Origin: Monodelphis domestica
Lineage: Eukaryota; Chordata; Mammalia; Didelphimorphia; Didelphidae
Reading direction: 5' to 3'
Assembly (NCBI RefSeq): GCF_027887165.1
Contig: NC_077232.1
Location: 54,794,788-54,858,787, forward strand
Length of the DNA stretch: 64,000 bases
The position numbers and the translations under genes are program-made. Under the pieces are notes generated by a model that saw only the letters and a list, made by a program, of their open reading frames with translations, ran no database searches and was not told the origin of the DNA. This document shows, one piece after another, positions 45,721-58,119 of this stretch; the stretch's first letter is position 1; every line of letters starts with the position of its first letter.

Positions 45721-47157
45721 TTATGTCCTAAAGGCAATCTAAGCCAACCTTAATGAACAAACATATGTTGCCTATATATAATCTAACTTTATAACTAAAG
45801 TGCCAGTCAACCTCTGGTTGTACTACTGTCCTTATTCCCTTCTTCCAACTGAGTCATGACAACAGTGCCAAACACAGTAGGAAAAACAAGCCATGAAGTA
45901 TCTTTTCTGTAAATGAAAAGTATCTTTCATTTTGTTTATATTGATATTAGACATTAACACTGTGATAACTGATATACCTATGGCATTGCCAAGTTATTTC
46001 CCCTAACTTTGAATATTACCATCCTAGCCTCATTATTCCAGAGAAAATATTTCTATTCATCACCCCTCCTATCATGTCTCAATTTCAAAATTTTTATCCA
46101 TAATTGAAAATATGATTTACAAATGGATGTTATGAAAGTGAAAATGGGGAAATCAAAGGATGTATTTCTATCCTGGGAGGATGACCTAAAGAATTGGACC
46201 CAAGGCTTCCTTCTGTGTCTAAATTAAGTCATTTTAAAAGCTAGATTAAAAACTGTGTAATAAGAAGCATTTATATGATGGACTGATTTATTAAAAGTCT
46301 ACTCATCTCTCATATTAATGAGGAGGTTGTCATCTTAACAAAATAATATTTCAAGAAATACTTATCTCCTCAGGCATCCTTAAAATAATTCTCTTAAGAC
46401 TTTGGGGACACTCTACAAATGATAGCTGAGTAAATCAACTCAGGCTACTTGGGTAATTAATGTAGTCAATTAATAAAGCTCTGGGAATTTTTAATGATTG
46501 AGAAGTTCCCTGGCCTTTTCATTGGCTCAAAGAATAATAAAATAAAGGAAAATGTTATTTAGTGCCATTTACTTCTTTAGTAGAGCAAACTCTTAATTTC
46601 TGGTCTCCGTAACTTAGAAAGATTTGGATAACTTGAGAAGGGTCTCTGGGTTCAGCAGCTAATATTTTTATCATATTTTTCCAGATTACATGTTGTTATA
46701 ATTTTTTAAATAATCATTTTCTGACATTTTGCCCATCTATGTTCTAGCAGTAAATATTTTTAAAGAGCTATTAACCAGGGTCTTTTGGGAGATTGATTAT
46801 AAAAGACTTAGCATATTTTTCTTGCTTTTTTGTGATCTAATCCTTCCATTTGCTTTGAGGATAATTCAAGTGCTACTTTATTTGATTCTATCTTGATTAG
46901 ATCAGAGAATCAAATATTTGAAAGGGAATATATCAATATTCTGTTCTAGTCCCTTTAATTTACATATTAAGATACTAGATCTAGATCAAGCTTTCTTTCA
47001 TTTTTTCATGTGACAACACTCCCCAATCCCTTGGCCTAGCTGCTGAAGCTTATAGATTCCTTTTAGAATATTTTAAAATATGTAAAATAAAATATATGGT
47101 ATTAAAAGAAAGTAATAATTTTGAAAATAAAGATGTAATTAAAAAAAACCAGGTTTG
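45721..47157 (-). other. NELL1: NELL1 intron, part 3, unassigned
   Basis: No repeat family recognised. The block around 46440-46570 has low-repeat character and homeobox-type TTAATAAA words. Confidence 0.4.
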
Positions 47158-47315
47158 TAGGGCAGCTAGGTGAAAGGATTCAAACTTGGCCTCAGACACT
47201 TCCTTGCTAAGTGTCTCTGGACAAATCACTGAATGCCAGTTGCCTAGCTCTTGCACTTCTGTTCTAGAGATGTAACAAGGACAGAAGGAAAGGATTAAGA
47301 AAACAAACAAAAAAG
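47158..47315 (+). mobile_element. tRNA-related marsupial SINE, degraded
   Basis: GGGCAGCTAGGTG, then ATTCAAACTTGGCCTCAGAC, then AGTTGCCTAGCTCTTGCAC, with an A-rich tail. Part of the head is deleted. Confidence 0.8.
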
Positions 47316-47359
47316 TGAGTGTTTTTGAGGCCATGGGTTTCAGGTTAAGAGACCTTGAT

Positions 47360-47480
47360 CTAGAGGAATAAAATAATTTACCCACTGTCTCACAGATAGT
47401 AGCATAGCTGGAATTTGAATTAAGGCTATTTGACATGATAGCCAGGGCTCTTTGCATTATACTCTGATGCTCTTCACTTA
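47360..47480 (-). mobile_element. MIR SINE, antisense
   Basis: GCTGGAATTTGAATTAAGGC and CAGGGCTCTTTGCATTATAC are the MIR complement. Confidence 0.65.
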
Positions 47481-47504
47481 TAACTTCTTAAATTGATAAG
47501 TAAA

Positions 47505-47790
47505 AAAAAAGTTATGTTTTTAAACACTTCCTGCATACTGTCATACAGACTTGGGATATAAATAGAAACAAGAAAAATAGTGTGTACCCTCAAGGAACTT
47601 CCAATAGAGACATGAAGAATAAAAAGACGAGATGGAAAAAGAAGTGAGTTGGGAAATAGTTTGAGTTATTCTGGGGAAGACCAAGTAAAAGTCCTTATCA
47701 TGGTCCAGAGTCCATGGGGCAAGAGGCTGACTTTCTAGGGGACTGAAAGGATGGCTAGCATTGCCTATGGCTTGGAAATGGCTGGACATT
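47505..47790 (+). repeat. Fragment of an old interspersed repeat
   Basis: ACTTGGGATATAAATAGAAAC and TACCCTCAAGGAACTTCC match the family at 10745 and 15125. Confidence 0.55.
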
Positions 47791-48099
47791 TTCTTTGAAT
47801 TCTTCTTTTATTGATATTTGGTGCTATATCATTTGGTACTTTTTCCTGTAAAAAATACTTTAAAAAATTCTCAATCCTCTTCCCCTTGAAAGTAAGGTTA
47901 TTATCTTGTGTCCTTTTTAGCTAGGTTTCCATAATGCCTATTTCTAGACTAGATATGGTTCAAGTGGTCCTCTTCTAAGATTGATTGACTTAAAAAAACA
48001 TAGCCAGTTATTCTTTAGAAGACTATGATTTTCTTCCCATCTTCTTGATCAGTGGTGTGATTCTCCTCATAATCTTTATATCTTGAGGTGTCCCAAACA

Positions 48100-48310
48100 C
48101 ACACTTCATTTTATTCCTCACCCAGTTTCTGTTCTACCTTTCCATCAGCGTAGGTCTCCATTATCCTCTACATGTTTGAGTTACTCTTTCTGTTTTCTTT
48201 TCTTCTATTAATATATAAGTTCTTTGAAAGTAGGCAGCATCTTGTTTTCTTCTTTTTTTGCATTCACAACACATAGTACTGTTTCTGACATAGATTGAGC
48301 ACTTCATAAC
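48100..48310 (+). mobile_element. LINE-2 3' end
   Basis: ATATAAGTTCTTTGAAAGTAGG and the GACATAGATTGAGCACTTC motif match the L2 3' end in order. Confidence 0.7.
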
Positions 48311-49733
48311 TGGTCTATCTATGTCATCTTTAATGATAACAAGAAAGAAGGAATTTAAGTTATAGCACATGAGACTAGGATTGAATATTGAAAAATTGCT
48401 CCTTCATACTATGAAAATACATATGCTTAAATACAGAATTTCAGGGTCAGAATGCACTTAGCAGATTATCCATTTCATCCTATGCTTTAATGAATCTGAC
48501 AATTAATAATTTAGTTTTTGGTTGAAAACCTCTGATTTTGGGGGATATCCACTACCCCAGATGAAATCTATTTGACTTTTGGATTATAATTGTTAACATT
48601 TATCCTGAAATTAAGCCCAAAGTGTTGTCTTTTTCTACTTTAATTCTTCTGTGTTCTGCTCTGCATAGCTAAACAGGAAGATAGCTGACATCACTCTTCA
48701 AGAGTCTTCTGCTGGTTAAATATTTCCAGATTCTCCCTGAAATAATGTTAAATCTATGATAGTCTGAAAAATTTAAAAACAGGAGAGACTCTCTCTCTCT
48801 CTCTGGTGAGTACTAAATATGGCTTGAATGAAGATGAGAGGGAAAGCTTAATGACATCTGTCTCTTTTGACCCCCTTTATCTATGAGGAGAGCAGAAGTC
48901 TGCATTCTAGAAGGAAGACCTGAAACACTTTTTTGAAGCAAGTGTCTTTTCCCCCCATGTTAAATGCTCTTATGTCCATAAAGCAGATGGACCCAGCACA
49001 TATTTAAATATGAATCCAGAGCTGTAGTAACATAAAAGCAAATGGAAATAAATAGGGAAAATGAACAAAAAAATAAAGCAATGCTGAGAAATAAAACACT
49101 TTAATAGGCCCATTTTCCAAAACATAAAGCAAAACCAGATGATGACACTATTTATTTTCATAAGCATTAAACTCAATTCAAAGAATTTAGAATAAGAAAT
49201 AGCCATGTACTGAGAATAATAAATAAGACATCAGTTACCCAGCTACCTAAAAAAATAATATTAATCACTCTTATAAAATGGAAGACCATATGTTTCTAAA
49301 TACAACAACTCTGAGCTTTAGATTTCAGAATATTTCTTACTAAGTAAATTAGTTTTTTAAAGTAAAATTTTTAAAGCAAAAAGTCATTTTAGTCAGACTG
49401 TGGAAGTGTGGAATGAAATCGCATTATTATTTTCATCTAAACACCCTTAACTAATCCTAAAGTTACTCAACAGTAAGAACATTTGCTTTCTCCACCCAGA
49501 GCTTATCATTCCCTTTCCAAGAAAACACTTCAGCTTTCACTAAGAGATGAATAGATTCAAAACAGATTTTTCTGTAGCTGAGCACTATCATTAACTTCAG
49601 TGCAGTCTAAAATGATACAAGCTTTTTAGAGAATTATGGGAAAGCCACTGAGTCAAGAACATGGGGCATTTAGCAATTTTAATAAAAAACAAACCATAAT
49701 GATTATATTTAGCTGAACTATGTCTATACTCAC
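48311..49733 (-). other. NELL1: NELL1 intron, part 4, unassigned
   Basis: Intron sequence between the L2 relic and the donor site GTGAGT at 49733-49728. A CT microsatellite lies at about 48787-48805. No gene seen. Confidence 0.5.
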
Positions 49734-49927
49734 CTTGCAGGAGCACACTGAACACCGGTCTTCTTTCAGTGTCCACACTTGTCCATTTCTCTTCAGGCCA
49801 CCTTCATGGGGACAGTCCCCAGAGCAGGATGGTCCCAAAGGACAAAGGCAGTCAAAACCACCAGCCAGGTTAATGCAGGCAGAATCATTCCAACAGCTGT
49901 GAGTCCTTAAGGCACATTCATCGATGT
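49734..49927 (-). CDS. NELL1: NELL1 exon, calcium-binding EGF and start of VWC
   Basis: The 194-base exon completes an Asp codon split by the upstream intron (phase 1), then encodes 64 residues from IDECALRTHSCWND to RCSVCSCK. DIDEC and the C-I-N-L-A-G-G-F-D-C pattern mark a calcium-binding EGF domain with the Asp/Asn hydroxylation consensus. An NDS sequon is present. A VWC domain starts at DCPHEGGLKRNGQVW. The acceptor CTTGTAG ends at 49928 and the donor AAG|GTGAGT starts at 49733, phase 0. The order EGF then VWC is that of NELL1 residues just before the C-terminal VWC exons, and the sequence agrees with human NELL1 almost throughout. Confidence 0.97.
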
Positions 49928-51389
49928 CTACAAGAAAGAGGATACATAACACATCAATATTAAAGTACCACCAAAGGCTCTGATAGGGCTTTTGAGAGAA
50001 TCAGGACCAGGGACAGCACCTTCATTTTCTATTAACAATTGCGTCTTGAATTAACTCTCTTTTAAATTCACATGTTGGTTGATTAATGCAAAATGTGAGG
50101 CTACATTGCCAGGAGAGCTTTATCTCTTGGATATTAATGGATTGCCCACTGCTCAGGAAGAAGTGAACATTTAGAGTGACTATAACTCCATTAAAGTGTA
50201 CTTGGTTTGTAGCATTAGGATGTAAGAGGAAGATATCATATTCCATATACTCATGACTTGATCAAAGTTTCCTCATGCTAATAATAGTCATCAGCTTCTT
50301 CCCATCCTTGTGAACCAAGAAGACTCTAAGTGGAAATTGTTCAGCAGTGTAGTGTATTATTAAATAAACTCTATACAGAGAAACACAAAATTATCAATAT
50401 AAAGATGCAGTTTTTCCCATAGGTGAGTATGGATACTGTTCCTAAATACAATTAAAAGTTTCCCTTTTCAGTCTCTTTTTAATGAAAGGATCAAATTAAA
50501 TTTAAATCAATGTGCTTAAATATATATGAAGTATTTCTGGACCTGCAAGAATTTCCAAGGCAAAGGAAAGGCACATGGTATGCATAAGCAAATAGACCAT
50601 AGCATATTAGTAATGGTGGTATGCAATGAAAAAAATAGCAAAAGCTATTGACCTTCTGATTATTACTGATATTAGTATTGATGAAAAAAGAGGAAGACTA
50701 GCGATGCATTGAAAGGATGAGAGATGAACAGATTTTATGGCACAAAGCCACACATGAATTGTGAAAGCACAAATAGAAAGGCCATAAGCAAATTCAGTAT
50801 AAAATTATCAAGGGTTTGTGGGAAAGTCCAGACAAGAATCATACAATATGAATATGTATGGATACATTCTGATACTACTGAAGAGAGGAAATGGTAGTAA
50901 TTGAAGTAACAATAATAGTTGTAAGTAAAGTAATATTTATCATTTGTAGAGCATTCCAATGTTTGAAAAGAATTTTACATTTATGATTTCATTTGTTACC
51001 ACTAATTTTATATATCCTTGTCCATCCTTAGCCATTTAAATATACATATTTTCTTGATGCCTTTCTTAGACTGGTATCATTTCCTACCCTCTTATTATTA
51101 CTACCTTTTCTTGTATAAATAAGCAGAGTTTTGAAAAAATACATGAATTTGGCTTCATCATTATACATTTTTTCTTTGAATGTGTTTACTTTGATTTGCA
51201 TCAGTTCATACAAGTATCTCTTAATTTTTTATGTTCATCATTTCTGATGGTACAATAAATGCTACTGCATGATTTTTTCAACAGCTCACCACTTAACAAG
51301 TACTCATTTAACTTCCAGATCTTTGCTAGTATGAAAAAAATTCCTTAGAGGTATTGGTGGTGGCAGGAGGTGGTAGGGACTGCAGAGCC
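49928..51389 (-). other. NELL1: NELL1 intron upstream of the EGF exon
   Basis: Intron sequence with no recognised repeat except short MIR-like words near 50930-50990. The preceding EGF exon of NELL1 was looked for up to 64000 and not found, so this intron exceeds 14 kb. Confidence 0.6.
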
Positions 51390-54140
51390 AATGGACTATG
51401 GTGACTGAGTTAGGAAATATAGGAAAGATCAGGCCAATATAGCAGAGTAAGAAACACTGGAAGCCAACCAAACATTCTCCAAATGACTTCAGAAAAATAA
51501 AAACACTTCAGAACAAATATTGGGGTGACAGAACCAACAGAAGAAGGGGTGAAATGACGCTTTGGCCCAGAACAAAATATAGAAACAGTAAGTAGGACTT
51601 GTTTCATTGGGGTACAAGGAGAGATGAATGAGTAAGTCTCAGTAGAATTTGGATGTAATATAGTGTAAGTGGCAAGGGAAAGAGTAAAGCTGGCTTGGTC
51701 CAGCCTCAGCAGGATAAGAGCAGAAACCAATATAATACAGAAAAGAAAGCACACAACCCTTCAAAGGCAGCAATGGGAGGAACTCAGACCAACAAGATCC
51801 ACCCCTTGTGGGATTAGACAGAAACCAATTTGAATCAACTGAACATAACAACTTAAAACCTCCACAAAACGGATGACCTAGGCTACCTCTTCAGAGTGCT
51901 CAATCTGAGACCAAGACAGCTAAACCCAGGCACAGTGCAAGCTCAGGAGAGTACTCCTTCCATCCCAGGAATAGCAGAGCTAAGCTTCAGCATATTGACA
52001 AAATCAAGGGGAAAAATAAACCCCAAATGAGCAAAAGATAGGGTAAAAGTCTGATACAGAAAAAATATTTCAACAAGAGATGATCAAAATTAGAAGCTTA
52101 GAAGAGGATAGCAATATAAAAATGAAAATGGATGAAGCCTCAAAGGAAAATATGAAAGGATGTCAAGTTCAAAATGAACCCAAAGAAGAACTCGAAAAAG
52201 ATAGAAAAGCAAATAAGAAATTTGGAAGAAAAAATAAACTGATAGAAAAAATCAGTTAGTTACAAAAAAATAACTTAAAATATTTCTCTAAAAGGAAATA
52301 CAGTACCTCAAACAGAAAAATACCTCCCTGAAAAAGGAAGTACAGAGCTTTAAAGAAGAAAATGGCTTCTTAAAAATTAGAATTGGACAAATGGAAACAA
52401 CAATTTCATGAGATAGCAGGAAACAAAAAACAAAATAAAAAGAATTAAAACTAAATTTATAATCTTTTATTGGAAAAACAACTGACCCAGAAATAGATCC
52501 AGGAGAGATAATATAAGAAGTATTGGATGGCCTGAAAAACCATGATCTAAAAAATAACCTGGATACTATATAGAAAGAAATTATCAGGGAAAAATTCCCT
52601 GATGTTCTTCAACAAGAAGGGGAAATCAAAATTGAAAGAATTCATTAATCAGTACCTGAAAAAAACTCAAATTTAAAAATACATATGATAGCAAAATTCT
52701 AGAATTTCTAAGCCAAGAAGAAAATACTATAAACAACCAGGAAAAATGCAAATATTGTGGACCACAATCAGGATTATATAGGACTTAGAACCTTCTACAT
52801 TAAAAGATCAAAAGGAGGAATGGAATATGATATTCCATAAGGCAAAGGATCCAGGCATATAAACAAAATTCTACTACTACACAAAACTGATCACAATATG
52901 TCAGAGGAAGAAATGGACATTTAATGAAAAAAAGGAACTCCAGGCATTACCAGACAAAACAGCTGAAAAAAAAAATCATTGATCAAATTTAACATTCAAA
53001 AGAAGGATAAAAATGTAAACAGAAAAAAAAAACTCGAGGAAATCAGTGAGGCTAAAGTTATCCCTGCATGGTGCTTAATGTTCTTAAAAAATCAAGGGAA
53101 AAAAGTATTAAGCTGATTATATTACTAATAAGAACGTGATAGTCAAGGCGTGTAAGATATCTCTGATATTTGAAGAACCTACGATACCAAAAGTACGTAG
53201 AATACTTAAAATTCTGAAGATACTTAAGAATTGTGTCAGTGTTTAGGAGCTTTTATACACAGAGCAAGAAGTAAACTGAATATGATGGGATGATAGTGAA
53301 AAAATCAAGGGATAAGAAAGGAATATACTGGGAAAAGAGAAAAAGACAAAGTTGGGGTAAATTATTTCATGTGAGGAGGAAGGTCAGAATTAATAGAGAG
53401 GAAGGGAAGATGAGTGGGGGCAAGGCAATGCTTAAACTCTACTCTTATTGGAATTGGCACATTCAGGGAATAAGATTCACACTCAATTAGGTATAGAAAG
53501 CTATCTTATAACAAACTGTGAAAAATCTTCCTGGCATATTTCTCTGGCAAAGGCTTCATTTCTCAAATGAATAGAGATCAAAGTTGAATTTATAAAAATA
53601 TAAAGCATTTCTCAAATAAGGAATACTGAAAGGATATGAACATGCAATTCTCAGTTGAAGGAATTAAGACTATTTTTTTATCATATAAAAAATGCTCCAA
53701 ATCACTATTAGAGAAATGTAAATTAAAACAACTCTTAGCCATCACCTCACACCTATCATACTAACATAATAAAGAAGGAAAATGAAATATTTTGGAGGGG
53801 ACGTGAAAAAATTGGGACACTAAACTGTCCATACCCTTTGACCCAGCAATACTACAGGTATCCCAGAGAGATTAGAGATAGGGGGAAGAACCTGCCTTTA
53901 CAGTGATATAGCAGGTCTCTTTGTGATGGCAAAGAGCTGGAAACTGAAGGAATTTCAACAAATTCGGGAATGATTGAAAAAAAATTGTGGTATATGCTTC
54001 TGATTGAATATTGTTTGCCATAAGAAATTGCAAACAATATCAAACACACAAACACCCTGGAAAGACTTATATGAAGTGATGCAAAGTGAAAATAGGACCA
54101 GTCATGGTATTTCTGGCTAAAATGTAACAGTTTGTTAAAA
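51390..54140 (+). mobile_element. HAL1 (half-L1) element, old
   Basis: Decayed L1 ORF1 sequence (about 51990-52980, lysine/glutamate-rich, with GGGGAAATCAAAATTGAAAG) is followed, after about 500 bases, directly by the ORF2 C-terminal region and 3' UTR (about 53530-54140, with CACCTCACACCTATCATAC and CCTTTGACCCAGCAATAC). The linker contains a HAL1-typical stretch (CTTAAACTCTACTCTTATTGG). The endonuclease and reverse transcriptase region is missing, the layout of HAL1, a family known to have expanded in opossum. Confidence 0.65.
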
Positions 54141-54824
54141 AATACTTCCAAATTATTTTTTTTCAGACTAGTTGGACCTATAGATATCCACACCAATATT
54201 TGTATATACATATAGACACATGCGTATAGTCAGCCTTTACAAAAAATTATTTTCTTTTATTTTTTTTCTTTGCCAATCTTATGGCAGTGGCCCATTTTTT
54301 GAGGCTAGGAAAACTATATGTAGTAGCACAACAGTGGGAGTTTTAATCCAATTTTTAATTGCAATCTTAATAATCCTAAGAGATATGAAACAAATATGAA
54401 GTGAAAATTTGGGTAGGACTTTTGAATAACTATTAAAATTCAGAAGGTTACAATCACCAGTGAAGGAAAATCTCAATTAAATATCCCCAAAACATCCGGG
54501 TATGAATGCAGATTTGCCTGGAAGAAAGCTATTAAATACCAAGAAAACACAATCAGGATCATACATACTTATTATAGAACTATGAATGACAAATAACACA
54601 AGAAAACTTGAAATGAATTTTCACAATGCAAAACTGAATAAAATCCCAGGATTCTATCTCCCTCCTTCTAGGCACTCACCCACTCATCCATTAAGAAGGA
54701 AAGCAATATACCATAAATTATACATATAAAGCTTATTTTAAAATATTATCAGGCATGTTGTATAATATGAAAACCCAAAAGAATAGAAAAAGAAGGTGAA
54801 AAGAAAATGCCTCAGGGTTCATGG
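54141..54824 (-). other. Unassigned intron sequence between L1 segments
   Basis: No gene or clear repeat. The frame at 54279-54476 shows no domain. Confidence 0.3.
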
Positions 54825-56360
54825 GTCTCTTTCTGGAGGGAGATAGCATTTTTCATCAAATTTCCTTTGGAATATTCTTGGATTGTATTGATTTATCTCT
54901 TAAGTCTTTCACAGTTGAACATCATTATATCATTTTTACTATGTACAATGTTCTCTTATTTTTGCTAATTTCCCAGGCTTATCTAAAACCATCCTGATCA
55001 TTATTTCTTACATCAGAATAATATTTTATCATCATGCCGCAACTTATTCAGCTATACTGAATTTAGGGGGATCCCCTCAATTTCCAATTCTTGGCCACCA
55101 CAAAAAAGAGTTGAAATTAATTAACTAATTTGGGTTGTGCTCATTTTTCCTTGATCTCTTTGGGCCCTAGACCTAGTAGTAATCGTTAGTCAAAGGATAT
55201 ATAAAAGTTTTATAACTCTTTGGACATAATTCCAACCTATTCTCTAGAATGGTGAGAATTGGTGAGAATGGTTCACAACTCCATCAACAATGTACTTGGG
55301 TTCCTTCTTTCCTATATCGCCCATAGCATCTTTCATTTTCCCTTTCAGTCACGTTATCAAATATGATAGGTTTGGGCTGACACCTCAGAGTGCACTTAAC
55401 TTAATGTATATTTCTCTAAATAGTGACATCTAGCATATTCTTACATCTGATTAGTTATACCTTTGATTTCTTCTTCTGAAAATTGCAAGTTAATATCCTT
55501 TGACTATCAATTAGGGAATGAGTCTTTTATAAATGTGGCTCAGTTTCTTATTTTCCACTTACTTTTGGCTAAATTTGGTTGTGTTTATGCAAAATCTGTT
55601 TTAATATAATCAAAATTATTGACTTAACTCCCCATGATCTCTCTTATTTAGTAATAAATTCTTCCCTCATTCATAAATCAAATAGGTGAACTTTTCTGTA
55701 CTCTCCCAATTAGCTTAGGATATCACTGTTTATGTCTAAAACATGCATCCATTTGAATTTATCTTGACCTATGGACATATTGGTCTCCATGTCTAGTTTC
55801 TGTCAAACTGCTTTCTGATTTTCCCAGTAATTTTGTGTTATGAGTTCTTACCCCCAAAACTTGAATATTTATGTTTATCAAACACTGAATCCCTGTGGTC
55901 ATTTACTACTGTGTATTGTATACCTAATCTATTCAACTAAATCACCACCATGTTGTTTGATGATTATGATTTGTTAGATATTTTGCAATCTGGGACAGTT
56001 AGGTTACCTTTTTTCACACTTTATTTTATTGATTTCTGGGATATTCTTCACCTGGGTAACAGTGGTGATAATGGACATCCTTACTTTATGACTAATGTTA
56101 CTGGGAAAACTTCTAGTTGATCTTCTTTGGAGATGATGCTTACTCTTGATTTTTTTAATATTTTAGAAGTCTGGTTATTCTTAAACTTTCTATTTTTAAA
56201 TTTTTTATTAATATATTTAATTCATTAATATATTATTAAGTATTTTAATAACACTAGGACATTGTATTTTTAAAAAGCCTTTTCTGAAAGATCAATTCAT
56301 GCAGCTTCTAATAATTGAGCCAGTCATTTTTAGAATTCTTTCATTGGCTTTTTAAAAATA
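54825..56360 (-). mobile_element. Old LINE-1 ORF2 and 3' part, antisense
   Basis: Collinear complements of L1 3' UTR, ORF2 C-terminus and reverse transcriptase are seen: CCTCAATTTCCAATTCTTGG, GAATGGTTCACAACTCCATC, CATTTGAATTTATCTTGACC and GGTAACAGTGGTGATAATGG. Many indels are present. Confidence 0.75.
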
Positions 56361-56799
56361 ATGCCACCATGCCCATAATTAAATTCAGTTCAAGTTCTCC
56401 ATTTTTACATACTTCCACCTGACTCTTCTATGTTATTAATATAGTTCATGGGTTTGGTCTTTATTTTCCAGAACTTTCTCAAGCATTTTACATTTTCTAA
56501 ATTTCTGTAGAAGTTATATAGAAAGTCATCCACCTGAGGCAAACCTGACCTCTTGTTTGCTAAGCAAATAGAATGTAATTGTAAAGAAAGATGGTGCTGT
56601 TATTAGGCTTGCATGTCAAAATGTATATACCAAGGTCAGGTCTGTCAATAAAACAAAAAAATATATATTTTTTAAAAAATTATGTCTATTGATATAATTA
56701 TGTAATTTTTGTTTTGTTATTGCTATTGTAAATTATATTTATATTATATATATATATATTAATACTGAGCCAGTCCTGTATTCTTTATATAAATCCCAC
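56361..56799 (-). other. Unassigned AT-rich intron sequence
   Basis: Contains short alternating AT runs near 56735-56760. Nothing else recognised. Confidence 0.3.
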
Positions 56800-57480
56800 A
56801 TGGTCATAGTGTATGATCTTTGTGATTCCCTCCCCTCCCCTGCATTTGTTCCTTCTATGGCAGTGGATATCCTTTTTCATCATGAATCCCTTGAAGTTGT
56901 CCTGGATCATTGCCTAGTTAATAATTCACAGTTGATCATCATACATTATTGTTGCTACTGTGTATAACATTCTCCTGGTTTTTCATCCTTCAATTTACAT
57001 TACTTCATATAAGTCTTTTCAGATATTTTTGTGATCATTTTGAGATTTCTTATGCCACAGAATATCATATTCCAAACCCTATGATCTCTTAATGTGGAAG
57101 TTAATAAATTTTTGTGAATGACTGTGACCCCATGAAATTTGAATGGATTTTTTTTCTGGCTGCTTGAAATATTTTGTCTTTGACCTTCAATTCCTGAAAT
57201 TTGGCTATAATGTCCTTGGGAGTTTTCATTTTGGCATGTCTTTCAGGTGGCAAGTGGTTTATTCTTTCAATTTCAGTTTAACTATCTAGTTCTAGCATAT
57301 GTGGGAAGTTTTACTAGTTCATTTCTTGAAATGTGATCTGTATGAAGTCTTTTTCTTTGATCATAGCTTTCAGTTAGTTCAGCAATTCTTAAATTATCTC
57401 TCCTTTATCTATTTGCCAGAACAGATATTTTTCAGGTTAGATAGTTAACATTTTTTCTATTTTATTTTCATCTTCTGATG
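56800..57480 (-). mobile_element. Old LINE-1 fragments, antisense
   Basis: The stretch at 56800-57070 resembles the complement of an L1 3' end. From about 57090 it resembles ORF1 or 5' UTR complement (ATTTGGCTATAATGTCCTTGG, GTTAGTTCAGCAATTCTTAA). Two insertions or an internal deletion are possible. Confidence 0.55.
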
Positions 57481-57514
57481 TTGTTTTATTGTTTATTGAT
57501 GCTACATTAAATCA

Positions 57515-57650
57515 TTACCTTCTATCCTAGAAGCAATACTGTGTATTGGTTCCAAGGTAAGAGAACAGTGAGGCTTAGGACAGGGGGTTAAATAACTTGC
57601 CCAGGATCACATTGCTAAGAAACATCTCTATGCCTGGCTCTCACTCCATG
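57515..57650 (-). mobile_element. tRNA-related marsupial SINE, antisense
   Basis: GAAGCAATACTGTGTATTGG and TTGCCCAGGATCACATTGC are the SINE complement. Confidence 0.75.
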
Positions 57651-57899
57651 AAATGCCCCATGTTTAATATATTTTCATGTGTGTTGGGACCTCTGCCTCA
57701 GTCATGAAATATTGATGTAATGAGATGCCCATTTCTAAATTTATATGTGTATGTGTATATGTAAATAATAGGAAAATATATAAAAATATAGTAGAATAAA
57801 CCTGTGTGACTAAAAATTCTGACTCTGAGACAACATAGTGTAGTAGAGTCAGAGTACCTAGGCTACCTTCTATCTTTAAATTCAAAATTTTATGTAATT

Positions 57900-58110
57900 A
57901 AATTCACCATAACACAAAGCCTCTAATTCATTGGAATAAGTAATACCTGGGTTCTATACCTGTCTCATACATTTCCTATTTGTGTTACCCTGAACAAGTG
58001 ATTTCAATTCTCCAAGCTTAGTTTCCTCATAGTAAAAATGGAGGTAACAATAGGGTCCAGAAATAATGTAAGTGTTAAATACAATAATACCTTATATGAG
58101 CCCCTCAACA
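57900..58110 (+). mobile_element. MIR SINE
   Basis: GTGTTACCCTGAACAAGTG and TTTCCTCATAGTAAAAATGG mark a sense MIR. Confidence 0.7.
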
Positions 58111-58119
58111 TTGTGCATA

